Shown here: piece after piece, positions 7,337 through 13,733 of the stretch
How the letters are laid out: the number at the start of each line of letters is the position of its first letter
Numbering within the stretch: position 1 is the first letter of the stretch
From: Lachnospiraceae bacterium
GTDB taxonomy: Bacteria > Bacillota > Clostridia > Lachnospirales > Lachnospiraceae
DNA: 13,733 nt
Assembly (NCBI GenBank): GCA_021199395.1
Contig: JAJQIE010000114.1
Span: 1-13,733, forward strand
Reading direction: 5' to 3'
Translations under genes and position numbers: made by a program
Notes under the pieces: model-generated
What the model was told of the DNA's origin: nothing
The model's database searches: none
Seen by the model: the letters and a program-made list of their open reading frames with translations, nothing else

Positions 7337-9685
7337 ATGAGTATATATGATTCTTTAACCCCGGAACAACTGGAGGCGGTTCATCATTATGAAGGACCTC
7401 TGCTGATCCTTGCCGGAGCCGGTTCCGGAAAGACAAGAGTTCTGACGCATCGGGTGGCGTGGCTGATTGAGGAAATGGGAGTAAATCCATGGAATATCCT
7501 GGCGATCACGTTTACGAACAAAGCGGCAGGCGAAATGCGGGAGCGTATTGAGCGGATTCTGAACCGGAGGGAGGATGGCGGCGTGCCAGATACGGCCGGA
7601 TCTGATGAAGGGGCGCGGCGCGCGGCCCGTCCGGGAGCGGGATTGTCCGGCGCAGTCTGGGTTTCAACATTTCACAGTACCTGTGTGCGTATTTTGCGCC
7701 GCTATATTGACCGGATTGGATACAGCACGAGCTTTACAATCTATGATTCGGATGATCAGAAATCTGTCATTCGTGATGTCTGCAAACGGCTGAATATTGA
7801 CACAAAGCTTTACAGGGAACGTGTTTTTATGGGCATGATCTCCTCGGCAAAGGACGAACTGATCGATCCGGATGAATATGCTTTAAGGGCAAAGGCTCAG
7901 GATGATTATAAAATGAAAATGGCCGCGAAGGTTTACAGCGAATATCAGAAGCAGCTGCAGGCGTGTAACGCTCTGGATTTTGACGACCTGATCTGTAAAA
8001 CAGTGGAATTGTTTTCCTCATGTCCGGAGGTACTGGAGGCTTATCAGGAGCGGTTCCGCTTTATCATGGTTGACGAGTATCAGGATACCAATACGGCACA
8101 GTTTCAGCTTGTCAGCCAGCTTGCGTCCAAATACAAAAATCTTTGCGTAGTTGGCGATGACGACCAGTCGATTTATCGGTTCCGCGGCGCAAATATTGGG
8201 AATATTCTGAATTTTGAACATTATTTTCCGGATGCAAGAGTAATTCATCTGGAACAGAATTATCGCTCTACGCAGAATATACTGGCTGCTGCCAATGAGG
8301 TAATTAAAAAAAATACGGAGCGCAAGCAAAAGACGCTCTGGACGGCAAACAGCGAGGGAGCCCGTATCCACTTTCGCCAGTTTATGAATGGATTTGAGGA
8401 GGCGGAATATATTGCCGACCGGATCAGTACGATGGTATGTCAGGGAAAAGCCTCCTATAAGGATTTTGCGATACTCTACCGGACGAATGCACAGTCGCGT
8501 ATGTTTGAGGAAAAATTTTTACTCGCGAATATTTCCTATAAAATTGTGGGCGGGATTAATTTCTATGCGAGAAAAGAGATTAAGGACGTCCTTGCCTATC
8601 TGAAGACGATCGAAAATGCCAGAGACGATCTGGCGGTGCGGCGGATTATTAATATACCTCGCCGTGGCATAGGCGCGACCACGATTACTCGCGTGCAGCA
8701 ATATGCTGCGGAACAGGAGATCAGTTTTTATGAAGCACTGTGCCGGGCAGATCAGATTCCGGAAGCAGGAAGAGCCCGTACGAAGCTGGAGGATTTTGTG
8801 CATATGATCCGCACATTTCGCAGTAAGGCGGAATTTTATTCTGTCCGCGAGCTGATTGAGGATGTCCTTGAGGTGACAGGCTACCGTAAAGAGCTTGAAA
8901 TGGAGGGCGGCGATGAGGCGAAAGAGCGTCTGGACAATGTGGATGAGCTTTTAAACAAGGCTGCTTCTTATGATGAGGTGGCGGAGACGCCAGATCTGGC
9001 GGACTTTTTGGAAGAGGTAGCGCTGGTAGCGGATATTGATGAGGTCGAAGAAAATGGCGATCAGGTGATGATGACGCTTCACAGCGCGAAAGGACTGGAG
9101 TTTCCGGTAGTTTTTCTCGCTGGTATGGAGGAGGGGATGTTCCCCGGCTATATGAGTATTTCTTCTGAGGATTCTGCGGAGCTCGAAGAGGAGCGACGGC
9201 TTTGCTATGTGGGGATCACCCGTGCGCAGAAAGAGTTGTACCTTACTGCCGCCCGCCAGCGTATGGTGCGAGGTGAGATTCATTTCAACCGTGTATCCCG
9301 TTTTGTAGAGGATATCCCACCGGAGCTGTTGCAGACGGATAAAGCCAAAGCCACATCAAAAACCGTGGCGTCGGAAAAGATGGAAATAGCGGATAAGGGG
9401 GGAACCAGGGAGCCGCAGCGCGCCAGAAATGTAAATCAGAATGCGTACCGCCAGGCAAAAGAAGCGTTTCACAGTAAAGTATTTGCACCGCAGCAGTTTA
9501 AGGTCAGAAAGGCAGATGGCCTGGACTATACGACCGGCGACCGGGTAAGGCATATCAAGTTTGGAGAGGGAACTGTCACGGCTATTGCAGAGGGAGGCCG
9601 TGATTATGAGGTTACGGTGGACTTTGACCGTGTCGGGACAAAAAAGATGTTCGCCGCGTTTGCAAAGCTGAAGAAGGTCGACTAA
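7337..9685 (+). CDS. pcrA: ATP-dependent DNA helicase PcrA/UvrD
   Basis: Superfamily 1A 3'-to-5' DNA helicase, acting in nucleotide excision repair, removal of recombinase filaments and rolling-circle replication. All motifs are visible: Walker A GAGSGKT (27-33), ITFTNKAA (Ia, about 57-64), VDEYQDT (Walker B, 245-251), VGDDDQSIYRFRGA (III, 272-285), LEQNYRST (IV, 305-312), LHSAKGLEFPVVFL (V, 581-594) and YVGITRAQKELYL (VI, about 624-636). The C-terminus (about 729-782, TTGDRVRHIKFGEGTVTAI) is the Tudor-like domain that binds RNA polymerase in PcrA. Its 782 aa are slightly more than the roughly 740 usual in Bacillus, partly through a GC-rich insertion at about residues 77-106, between IERIL and VWVSTFHS. 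AGAGG (7323-7327) lies nine bases before the ATG. A strong terminator follows, so it ends its transcript. Confidence 0.97.
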   Translation: MSIYDSLTPEQLEAVHHYEGPLLILAGAGSGKTRVLTHRVAWLIEEMGVNPWNILAITFTNKAAGEMRERIERILNRREDGGVPDTAGSDEGARRAARPGAGLSGAVWVSTFHSTCVRILRRYIDRIGYSTSFTIYDSDDQKSVIRDVCKRLNIDTKLYRERVFMGMISSAKDELIDPDEYALRAKAQDDYKMKMAAKVYSEYQKQLQACNALDFDDLICKTVELFSSCPEVLEAYQERFRFIMVDEYQDTNTAQFQLVSQLASKYKNLCVVGDDDQSIYRFRGANIGNILNFEHYFPDARVIHLEQNYRSTQNILAAANEVIKKNTERKQKTLWTANSEGARIHFRQFMNGFEEAEYIADRISTMVCQGKASYKDFAILYRTNAQSRMFEEKFLLANISYKIVGGINFYARKEIKDVLAYLKTIENARDDLAVRRIINIPRRGIGATTITRVQQYAAEQEISFYEALCRADQIPEAGRARTKLEDFVHMIRTFRSKAEFYSVRELIEDVLEVTGYRKELEMEGGDEAKERLDNVDELLNKAASYDEVAETPDLADFLEEVALVADIDEVEENGDQVMMTLHSAKGLEFPVVFLAGMEEGMFPGYMSISSEDSAELEEERRLCYVGITRAQKELYLTAARQRMVRGEIHFNRVSRFVEDIPPELLQTDKAKATSKTVASEKMEIADKGGTREPQRARNVNQNAYRQAKEAFHSKVFAPQQFKVRKADGLDYTTGDRVRHIKFGEGTVTAIAEGGRDYEVTVDFDRVGTKKMFAAFAKLKKVD

Positions 9686-9695
9686 AAAGGACTGA

Positions 9696-9723
9696 AAAAG
9701 GAGCCGGGGACGGCTCCTTTTAT
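9696..9723 (+). terminator. Rho-independent terminator after pcrA
   Basis: AAAAGGAGCCG (9696-9706), loop GGGA (9707-9710), CGGCTCCTTTT (9711-9721): an 11-bp perfect stem running into T residues just after the pcrA stop. The A-rich left arm means it could also work on the opposite strand, against transcription from the recombinase remnant. Confidence 0.9.
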
Positions 9724-9724
9724 T

Positions 9725-9785
9725 GAAATCTGCAGACCGCTGCGCCTTTGTTCGCCGTAGTGTGGCGGGGGGCCGGACAGATTTC
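9725..9785. repeat. Inverted repeat at the recombinase truncation junction
   Basis: GAAATCTG (9725-9732) and CAGATTTC (9778-9785) are perfect inverted copies around a GC-rich 45-base interior. They lie between the pcrA terminator and the point (about 9827) where recombinase similarity stops. The interval 9725-9826 has no gene that I can recognise. The repeat may mark an element end or be chance. Confidence 0.45.
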
Positions 9786-9826
9786 ACATCTGGTTCCGCC
9801 CAAAATACACTTTGTCGGGGTTGTGA

Positions 9827-10450
9827 AAAATAAAAATCCTTATATTTTGTCCCGTCCTTTTTATATTTGATGCTCTTATTTCCATACATACCGACGCCGC
9901 AGACAGGACATTTCACAATACCGGACAACAGGTGTGTCCGTTCGTTTTTCGGCTTATTCATATGCTCATATTTCTTTGCCTGTGCAAGGAGTTTAACCTG
10001 GGCCGCCTGCCAGACATCTTCGGATATGATCGCCTCATGCAGCCCGTCCGTGAGCAGATAATTATCCTGTTCTACCAAACGGTATTCATTTCTGGTTCCG
10101 CGTACCTTTTCTGTTTTCCGCCGTCCATATGCAATCTTTCCGCAGTAAACCGGGTTCTTTAAAATCAGCCGAACCAGATGCGCATCAAAGAGCGGGTTCT
10201 TTCCGTTCTGCCGGGGAATCAAAATTTCTTTTGAACACCGCCTAAATCCAGGGATTTCTAAGAATATCCAGCCATAATTACACCCATTTAGCAAATAAAT
10301 CATACCTGTTACAATCTTATCAATCAACTACCCGTCAACGAAAATGCTATGAATATCCCCGTATGCTTTCGGTTCTTCTTCCATTTCCAAAACTCCCATC
10401 TGTAAAAATGCAAGGGTCAGCATTGAGAAAAGTCGGAATCCTTCACCTGC
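9827..10450 (-). pseudogene. Decayed large serine recombinase remnant
   Basis: The clear part (about 9827-10235) encodes the recombinase domain and zinc-ribbon start of a large serine recombinase of the kind found on Firmicutes integrative elements: RQNGKNPLFDAHLVRLILKN, PVYCGKIAYGRRKTEKV, GTRNEYRLVEQDNYLLTDGL, HEAIISEDVWQAAQVKL and HLLSGIVKCPVCGVGMYG. Similarity stops after KYKDFYF, where the family would continue with the second half of the ribbon and a coiled-coil region. The frame then runs on without meaning into pcrA. Upstream, an in-frame TAG (10328-10330) and shifted frames interrupt what looks like the start of the domain (GFRLF, about 10430; EMEEEPKAYGDIHSIFVDG, up to 10330). The N-terminal catalytic resolvase domain with its serine is absent. 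The gene is therefore dead. The frame before 10330 is assigned with less certainty. Confidence 0.85.
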
Positions 10451-10646
10451 CAGATATTCCGTTTCCTGCTTTATAACCATCTTCATTGTCATACGGATTT
10501 GAAAGAACCGAGATATAATTCTCAATCAGCGCTGAATCTGTATTGGACTCCGGGTCACGGTCAAACAGATAATAAATTGCAGACTGATCTACAGGGAACT
10601 GATACTGTTCGCGCAGTACATCAAACAAATCATCAAGATATGCCAT
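10443..10646 (-). CDS. Small ORF of unknown function, possibly a fragment
   Basis: A 67-aa frame beginning MAYLDDLFDVLREQYQFPVD and containing YYLFDRDPESNTDSALIENY. It looks like genuine protein rather than a shadow, because no other gene covers it. I cannot name a family. The frame stays open for 26 codons upstream of the ATG, to a TGA at 10725-10727, without another usual start, and no ribosome site precedes the ATG. It may thus be the tail or a piece of a larger gene. It lies just upstream of the recombinase remnant on the same strand, so it probably belonged to the same lost element. Its start codon sits in the arm of a nested palindrome. Confidence 0.4.
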   Translation of the reverse strand: MAYLDDLFDVLREQYQFPVDQSAIYYLFDRDPESNTDSALIENYISVLSNPYDNEDGYKAGNGISGR

Positions 10647-10681
10647 AAGGGGAACCGGCTTGCCGGTGGATACCTTATGGC
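10642..10681. repeat. Nested palindrome over a reverse-strand start codon
   Basis: The outer arms GCCATAAGG (10642-10650) and CCTTATGGC (10673-10681) are perfect 9-bp inverted copies. Inside them ACCGGC (10654-10659) pairs with GCCGGT (10662-10667). The structure could form a cruciform in DNA or a hairpin in RNA of either strand. The ATG of the reverse small ORF (10644-10646) is within the outer arm. No T-run follows on either strand, so it is not an evident terminator. Confidence 0.8.
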
Positions 10682-10729
10682 TCCGGCTACTTGGCTCGTT
10701 GCTTCGCGGGAATAATAACCTTACTCAAA

Positions 10730-10751
10730 GCAAGATTTTTGCAAGATTTTT
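10730..10751 (+). repeat. 11-bp perfect tandem repeat upstream of mgtA promoter
   Basis: GCAAGATTTTT occurs twice back to back (10730-10740, 10741-10751). The second copy covers the place where a -35 element would lie relative to the -10 at 10768. A period of about one helical turn would suit a regulator binding the same DNA face twice, but replication slippage is equally possible. Confidence 0.75.
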
Positions 10752-10764
10752 CCATGTCATATTA

Positions 10765-10773
10765 TGTTATAAT
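10765..10773 (+). promoter_or_regulatory. Extended -10 promoter for mgtA
   Basis: TGTTATAAT combines a TGn extension with a perfect TATAAT (10768-10773). There is no good -35 at 16-18 bp, which fits an extended -10 promoter. Transcription would start near 10780, leaving a leader of about 60 bases. That is too short for an M-box magnesium riboswitch, so magnesium control, if any, must act otherwise. Confidence 0.6.
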
Positions 10774-10841
10774 ATTTATACCTTATCGAGCCTTGCGAAA
10801 AAAGCTCAACGGCCCAAAAAGAACATGGAGGATACGTATCC

Positions 10842-13481
10842 GTGAAAAAAGTTCTTCACCCGAATCCAGTAAATGAGCAATATGAATCAAATAGGTTTTC
10901 TGTAAATACATCCTGTGCAGGAAATAACGGATTAACTCAGGAACAGGTGATTTATTACAGAAAGAAATATGGAAGCAATGAGCAGATAAACAAAAGCCAG
11001 ACGACTGTCATGCATTGTGTTCGAAGGGCCTTTATCAATCCGTTTTCTATCATCTTGTTTGTACTGGCGGTCGTTTCACTGATTACAGATGTACTTTTGC
11101 CAGAAAAATACGGGCAGTCTTTTTCATCTGTTATTATTATCTGCGTTATGTTATTGCTTGGCGCAGTTGTTCGTCTTATTCAGGAGCTTCGGGCAAAGCG
11201 TGTTGCCGACCGTCTGACCCAGTTGGCACAGACCACAGTTTCCGTTTGTCGGGATCATATCTGGCAGGAGGTTCCATCTGAAGAGTTGGTAGTTGGAGAC
11301 CTTGTCCGTATAGAAGCGGGAGAATGCATACCGGCTGACATTGAGTTAATTGAAGCAAAGGATTTGTTTGTTTCCCAATCTGTTATAACCGGTGAAAGTG
11401 AAAGCTTTGAAAAGAAAGCAGAGCAGCCGCAGAGAAAACCGGAAAAGCTAAGCGATTATATAAACGTTGTATTTCAGGGAACCACTGTCACCGGCGGTTC
11501 TGGAATCGGTGTTGTGCAGGCAGTTGGGAAAAATACTGTCTATGGAAGCCTTGACATAGACAGGCTGGAGCAAAAACAGGGGTTTGACAGAGGCGCCAGC
11601 TCTATTGCGTGGGTGCTGATCCGTTTTATGGCAATATTGCTGCCTGTTGTGTTCCTCGCCAGTGGGCTTACCCAGGGAAACTGGCTGGAAGCATTTTTGT
11701 TCGCTCTTTCTGTTGCAGTGGGACTTACACCTGAGATGCTGCCAATGGTAGTCAGCGCGTGCCTTGCAAAAGGCAGCCACCAAATGGGGAAAGAGCAGAC
11801 TGTAGTAAAAAACATCAATGCGATGCAAACACTGGGAAATATGGATGTGTTGTGCGTGGATAAAACCGGGACATTGACGAATGATACCATTATATTAGAA
11901 TATTATATGGATATCCTGGGAAATGAAAGCCAGCTGGTTCTGGATTATGCTTTTTTAAACAGCCACTATCACAGCGGAGTGAAAAATCATCTTGATACGG
12001 CAATCCTAAAGTATGGTGATGTGCCGGAACTTCAGACGCATTTTGAAGAATTGTCAGATAATAGTGTCCTTTTGGATGAGCAGCCATTTGATTATGATCA
12101 TAAATATGCAGGCGTTTTGTTGAAAGGTGAAGCAGCGAATCTGCATATTATAAAAGGCACAGTTGAAAACGTCCTGTCAAGGTGCCGGTATGCAGAATTT
12201 CGGGGAGAAAGAGTCGCCGTAACTGCTGATACACTGAAAAGTGTTCATGCTGTGACAGATGAGCTGACAGAAGACGGAATGAAAGTATTGGCCGTAGCTT
12301 ATAGAAATACATCTGCCTCTGTGCTTCATGCCGAAGATACGGACTTCATATTGGTTGGTTATCTTGCATTTTTTGATGCGCCAAAAAAGAGCGCGTCTGA
12401 AACAATCAGAAATCTGAAAAAGCTGAACGTAGATGTCCGCGTTCTGACAGGCGATGATGTGAAAACCACATTGTCAATTTGCTTCCGTCTTGGCATTGAA
12501 ACAAAATCCGTCCTGACCGGGGCAGATTTTGAAAAGCTCTCTGAAAATGATATCCCACCCAGCGTGGAAAAAACAAAAGTTTTTGCAGAGCTTACGCCGA
12601 AACAGAAAGCACTCATCATTAAAATATTACAGAAAAACGGCCATAGCGTTGGCTTTATGGGAGATGGAATGAATGATCTTCCGGCGGAATTGACCGCCAA
12701 TGTGGGAATTTCAGTGGATACAGCTGCAGATGCCGTCAGGGAAAGCGCAGATGTGATTCTGCTGAAAAAAGATTTAAATGTTCTGGAACGCAGCATTCTG
12801 GAAGGGCGTAAAGCGTTCACGAATATGACAAAATACATAAAAATCACGGCATCGTCCAATTTGGGAAATATTATTGCAGTGGTCGTGGCAAGTATTCTGT
12901 TGCCGTTCTTTCCGATGACATCGCTGCAGCTTCTTCTTTTGAATTTGCTGTATGATACTTTATGCCTGATTTTACCATGGGACAATGTTGATTCAGAGCA
13001 ACTGGAAAAACCGATTCGATGGGACGGAAAAAGTCTTGGGCGTTTTATGCTCCGCTTCGGGCCGATCAGTTCAGCTTTTGACATCATTACGTTTGCGTTT
13101 TTGTTTTTCGTGCTATGCCCCGCCATATGCGGCGGAACATTTTCGCAGCTTGATGCAGCCGGACAGCTTACATTTATTGCGGCATTTCAAACAGGATGGT
13201 TTCTCGAATCCATGTGGACACAGGTGCTGATTCTTCATTTGCTGCGTACAAGTAAAATTCCATTTATTCAGAGCAAGCCGTCAACCTCTGTTTTCGGAGT
13301 CACGATTGCAGGCGTATTCTTGTTTTCCATGCTTACGGTTACGCCGATTGGGCATTTTATGGGGTTGACAACACTTCCCATTGGATATTATGTATTCCTT
13401 GCTTTGGATGTACTTTCTTATCTCTTCGTTGTAAGCGTTGCAAAGTATATTTACTTTAAAAAGCACAGGGAACTGCTGTAG
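10842..13481 (+). CDS. mgtA: Magnesium-translocating P-type ATPase
   Basis: P3B-type ATPase of the MgtA/MgtB class, a membrane pump that imports Mg2+ using ATP. It is 879 aa, near the usual 890-910. In order: cytosolic N-terminus; M1-M2 (about 66-112); actuator domain with TGES (183-186); M3-M4 (about 256-304, including the ion-site TPEM); phosphorylation motif DKTGTLTND with Asp340; nucleotide-binding domain; hinge motif GDGMND (607-612, usually followed by APAL but here LPAE); and six C-terminal membrane helices. KYIKITASSNLGNI, NLLYD and DNVD are characteristic of this class rather than of Ca2+ or K+ pumps. The start is GTG at 10842, with GGAGG at 10827-10831. The gene seems more A/T-rich than pcrA and adjoins a recombinase remnant, which suggests horizontal transfer. 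The next gene begins 11 bp after its stop and is probably co-transcribed. Confidence 0.94.
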   Translation: MKKVLHPNPVNEQYESNRFSVNTSCAGNNGLTQEQVIYYRKKYGSNEQINKSQTTVMHCVRRAFINPFSIILFVLAVVSLITDVLLPEKYGQSFSSVIIICVMLLLGAVVRLIQELRAKRVADRLTQLAQTTVSVCRDHIWQEVPSEELVVGDLVRIEAGECIPADIELIEAKDLFVSQSVITGESESFEKKAEQPQRKPEKLSDYINVVFQGTTVTGGSGIGVVQAVGKNTVYGSLDIDRLEQKQGFDRGASSIAWVLIRFMAILLPVVFLASGLTQGNWLEAFLFALSVAVGLTPEMLPMVVSACLAKGSHQMGKEQTVVKNINAMQTLGNMDVLCVDKTGTLTNDTIILEYYMDILGNESQLVLDYAFLNSHYHSGVKNHLDTAILKYGDVPELQTHFEELSDNSVLLDEQPFDYDHKYAGVLLKGEAANLHIIKGTVENVLSRCRYAEFRGERVAVTADTLKSVHAVTDELTEDGMKVLAVAYRNTSASVLHAEDTDFILVGYLAFFDAPKKSASETIRNLKKLNVDVRVLTGDDVKTTLSICFRLGIETKSVLTGADFEKLSENDIPPSVEKTKVFAELTPKQKALIIKILQKNGHSVGFMGDGMNDLPAELTANVGISVDTAADAVRESADVILLKKDLNVLERSILEGRKAFTNMTKYIKITASSNLGNIIAVVVASILLPFFPMTSLQLLLLNLLYDTLCLILPWDNVDSEQLEKPIRWDGKSLGRFMLRFGPISSAFDIITFAFLFFVLCPAICGGTFSQLDAAGQLTFIAAFQTGWFLESMWTQVLILHLLRTSKIPFIQSKPSTSVFGVTIAGVFLFSMLTVTPIGHFMGLTTLPIGYYVFLALDVLSYLFVVSVAKYIYFKKHRELL

Positions 13482-13492
13482 GGAGGCGGCAT

Positions 13493-13733
13493 ATGAAAAA
13501 TAATATTGGCTTTGTCAGCATGGATGCGGCGGCGCTTCGCTGGCTGACTGAAAAACTGAAGGCTGCTCCGGCAGATGTGCTTTGTGCGGAGGAATTATTG
13601 GATGCTATTTCCGATTTGGAAAACGGTAAAATCAGGAGTCTGATGCTGGAATCATGTGATAATATGAGCGCAAGCTACGAGCCGTGCAGCGGATTAGAAA
13701 CAGACAGGCTCGTCGCGCTTGCACGTAAGGGAC
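13493..13733 (+). CDS. Unidentified protein, 3' end outside the window
   Basis: Frame open from ATG 13493 to the window end (80 codons). GGGAGGCGG (13481-13489) supplies a strong ribosome site, and the gene starts 11 bp after mgtA, so the two very likely share a transcript. The visible N-terminus (MKNNIGFVSMDAAALRWLTE, then a helical acidic stretch with CAEELLDAISDLENGKIRSL) has no signal peptide or membrane helix. I do not recognise a family. Its position suggests a partner or regulator of the Mg2+ pump, but nothing in the sequence proves this. Confidence 0.7.
   Translation, partial: MKNNIGFVSMDAAALRWLTEKLKAAPADVLCAEELLDAISDLENGKIRSLMLESCDNMSASYEPCSGLETDRLVALARKG

Noticed and set aside
9356..9826. 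Continuation of the recombinase reading frame into pcrA
   Set aside because: Similarity to recombinases stops near 9827; beyond that the frame is antisense to the end of pcrA and its terminator.
10774..10841. M-box magnesium riboswitch before mgtA
   Set aside because: The leader is only about 60 bases from the best promoter and contains just a weak 4-bp GAGC/GCTC pairing, far less than an M-box needs.
12359..13126. Reverse open frame of 255 codons inside mgtA
   Set aside because: Serine- and arginine-rich antisense shadow of the ATPase membrane region, without homology that I recognise.

Overview
The window looks like the chromosome of a low-to-mid GC anaerobic Firmicute, most likely a Lachnospiraceae-type Clostridia. 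The grounds are the gene content (pheS-pheT, a histidine phosphatase, queA, a YerC/TrpR-type regulator, a DUF1836 protein and pcrA), strong AGGAGG-like ribosome binding sites, and close similarity of the enzymes to Bacillota families as I remember them. No database search was possible, so the family placement is inference.

Left part (1-6227, all + strand): a core housekeeping cluster. The two phenylalanyl-tRNA synthetase subunits are separated by an unusually long (315 bp) structured spacer with a 99-bp tandem repeat and several hairpins. pheT then runs by a 1-nt TGATG overlap into a histidine-phosphatase gene, which overlaps queA (tRNA queuosine synthesis). A YerC/YecD TrpR-like regulator follows after a short gap. 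Middle part (6228-9724): a DUF1836 putative regulator on the - strand, divergent from a 76-aa orphan protein; an intergenic inverted repeat; and a complete PcrA/UvrD helicase with a strong Rho-independent terminator.

Right part (9725-13733): an accessory-looking segment. It holds a decayed large serine recombinase remnant on the - strand (truncated at both ends, interrupted by a stop and frameshifts) and a small associated ORF overlapping a nested palindrome. Next comes a + strand P-type ATPase of the MgtA (Mg2+ import) class with its own extended -10 promoter and an 11-bp tandem repeat. The window ends inside an unidentified gene directly downstream of mgtA. The ATPase region appears more A/T-rich than the pheS-pcrA part, which fits acquisition by a mobile element that later decayed.

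The most notable unexplained signals are the structured pheS-pheT spacer and the in-frame, GC-rich, low-complexity hydrophilic insertions in three otherwise ordinary enzymes (the phosphatase, QueA and PcrA). Two of these insertions carry or border perfect or near-perfect DNA inverted repeats. I found no convincing new defence or mobile system, CRISPR array, tRNA or rRNA.
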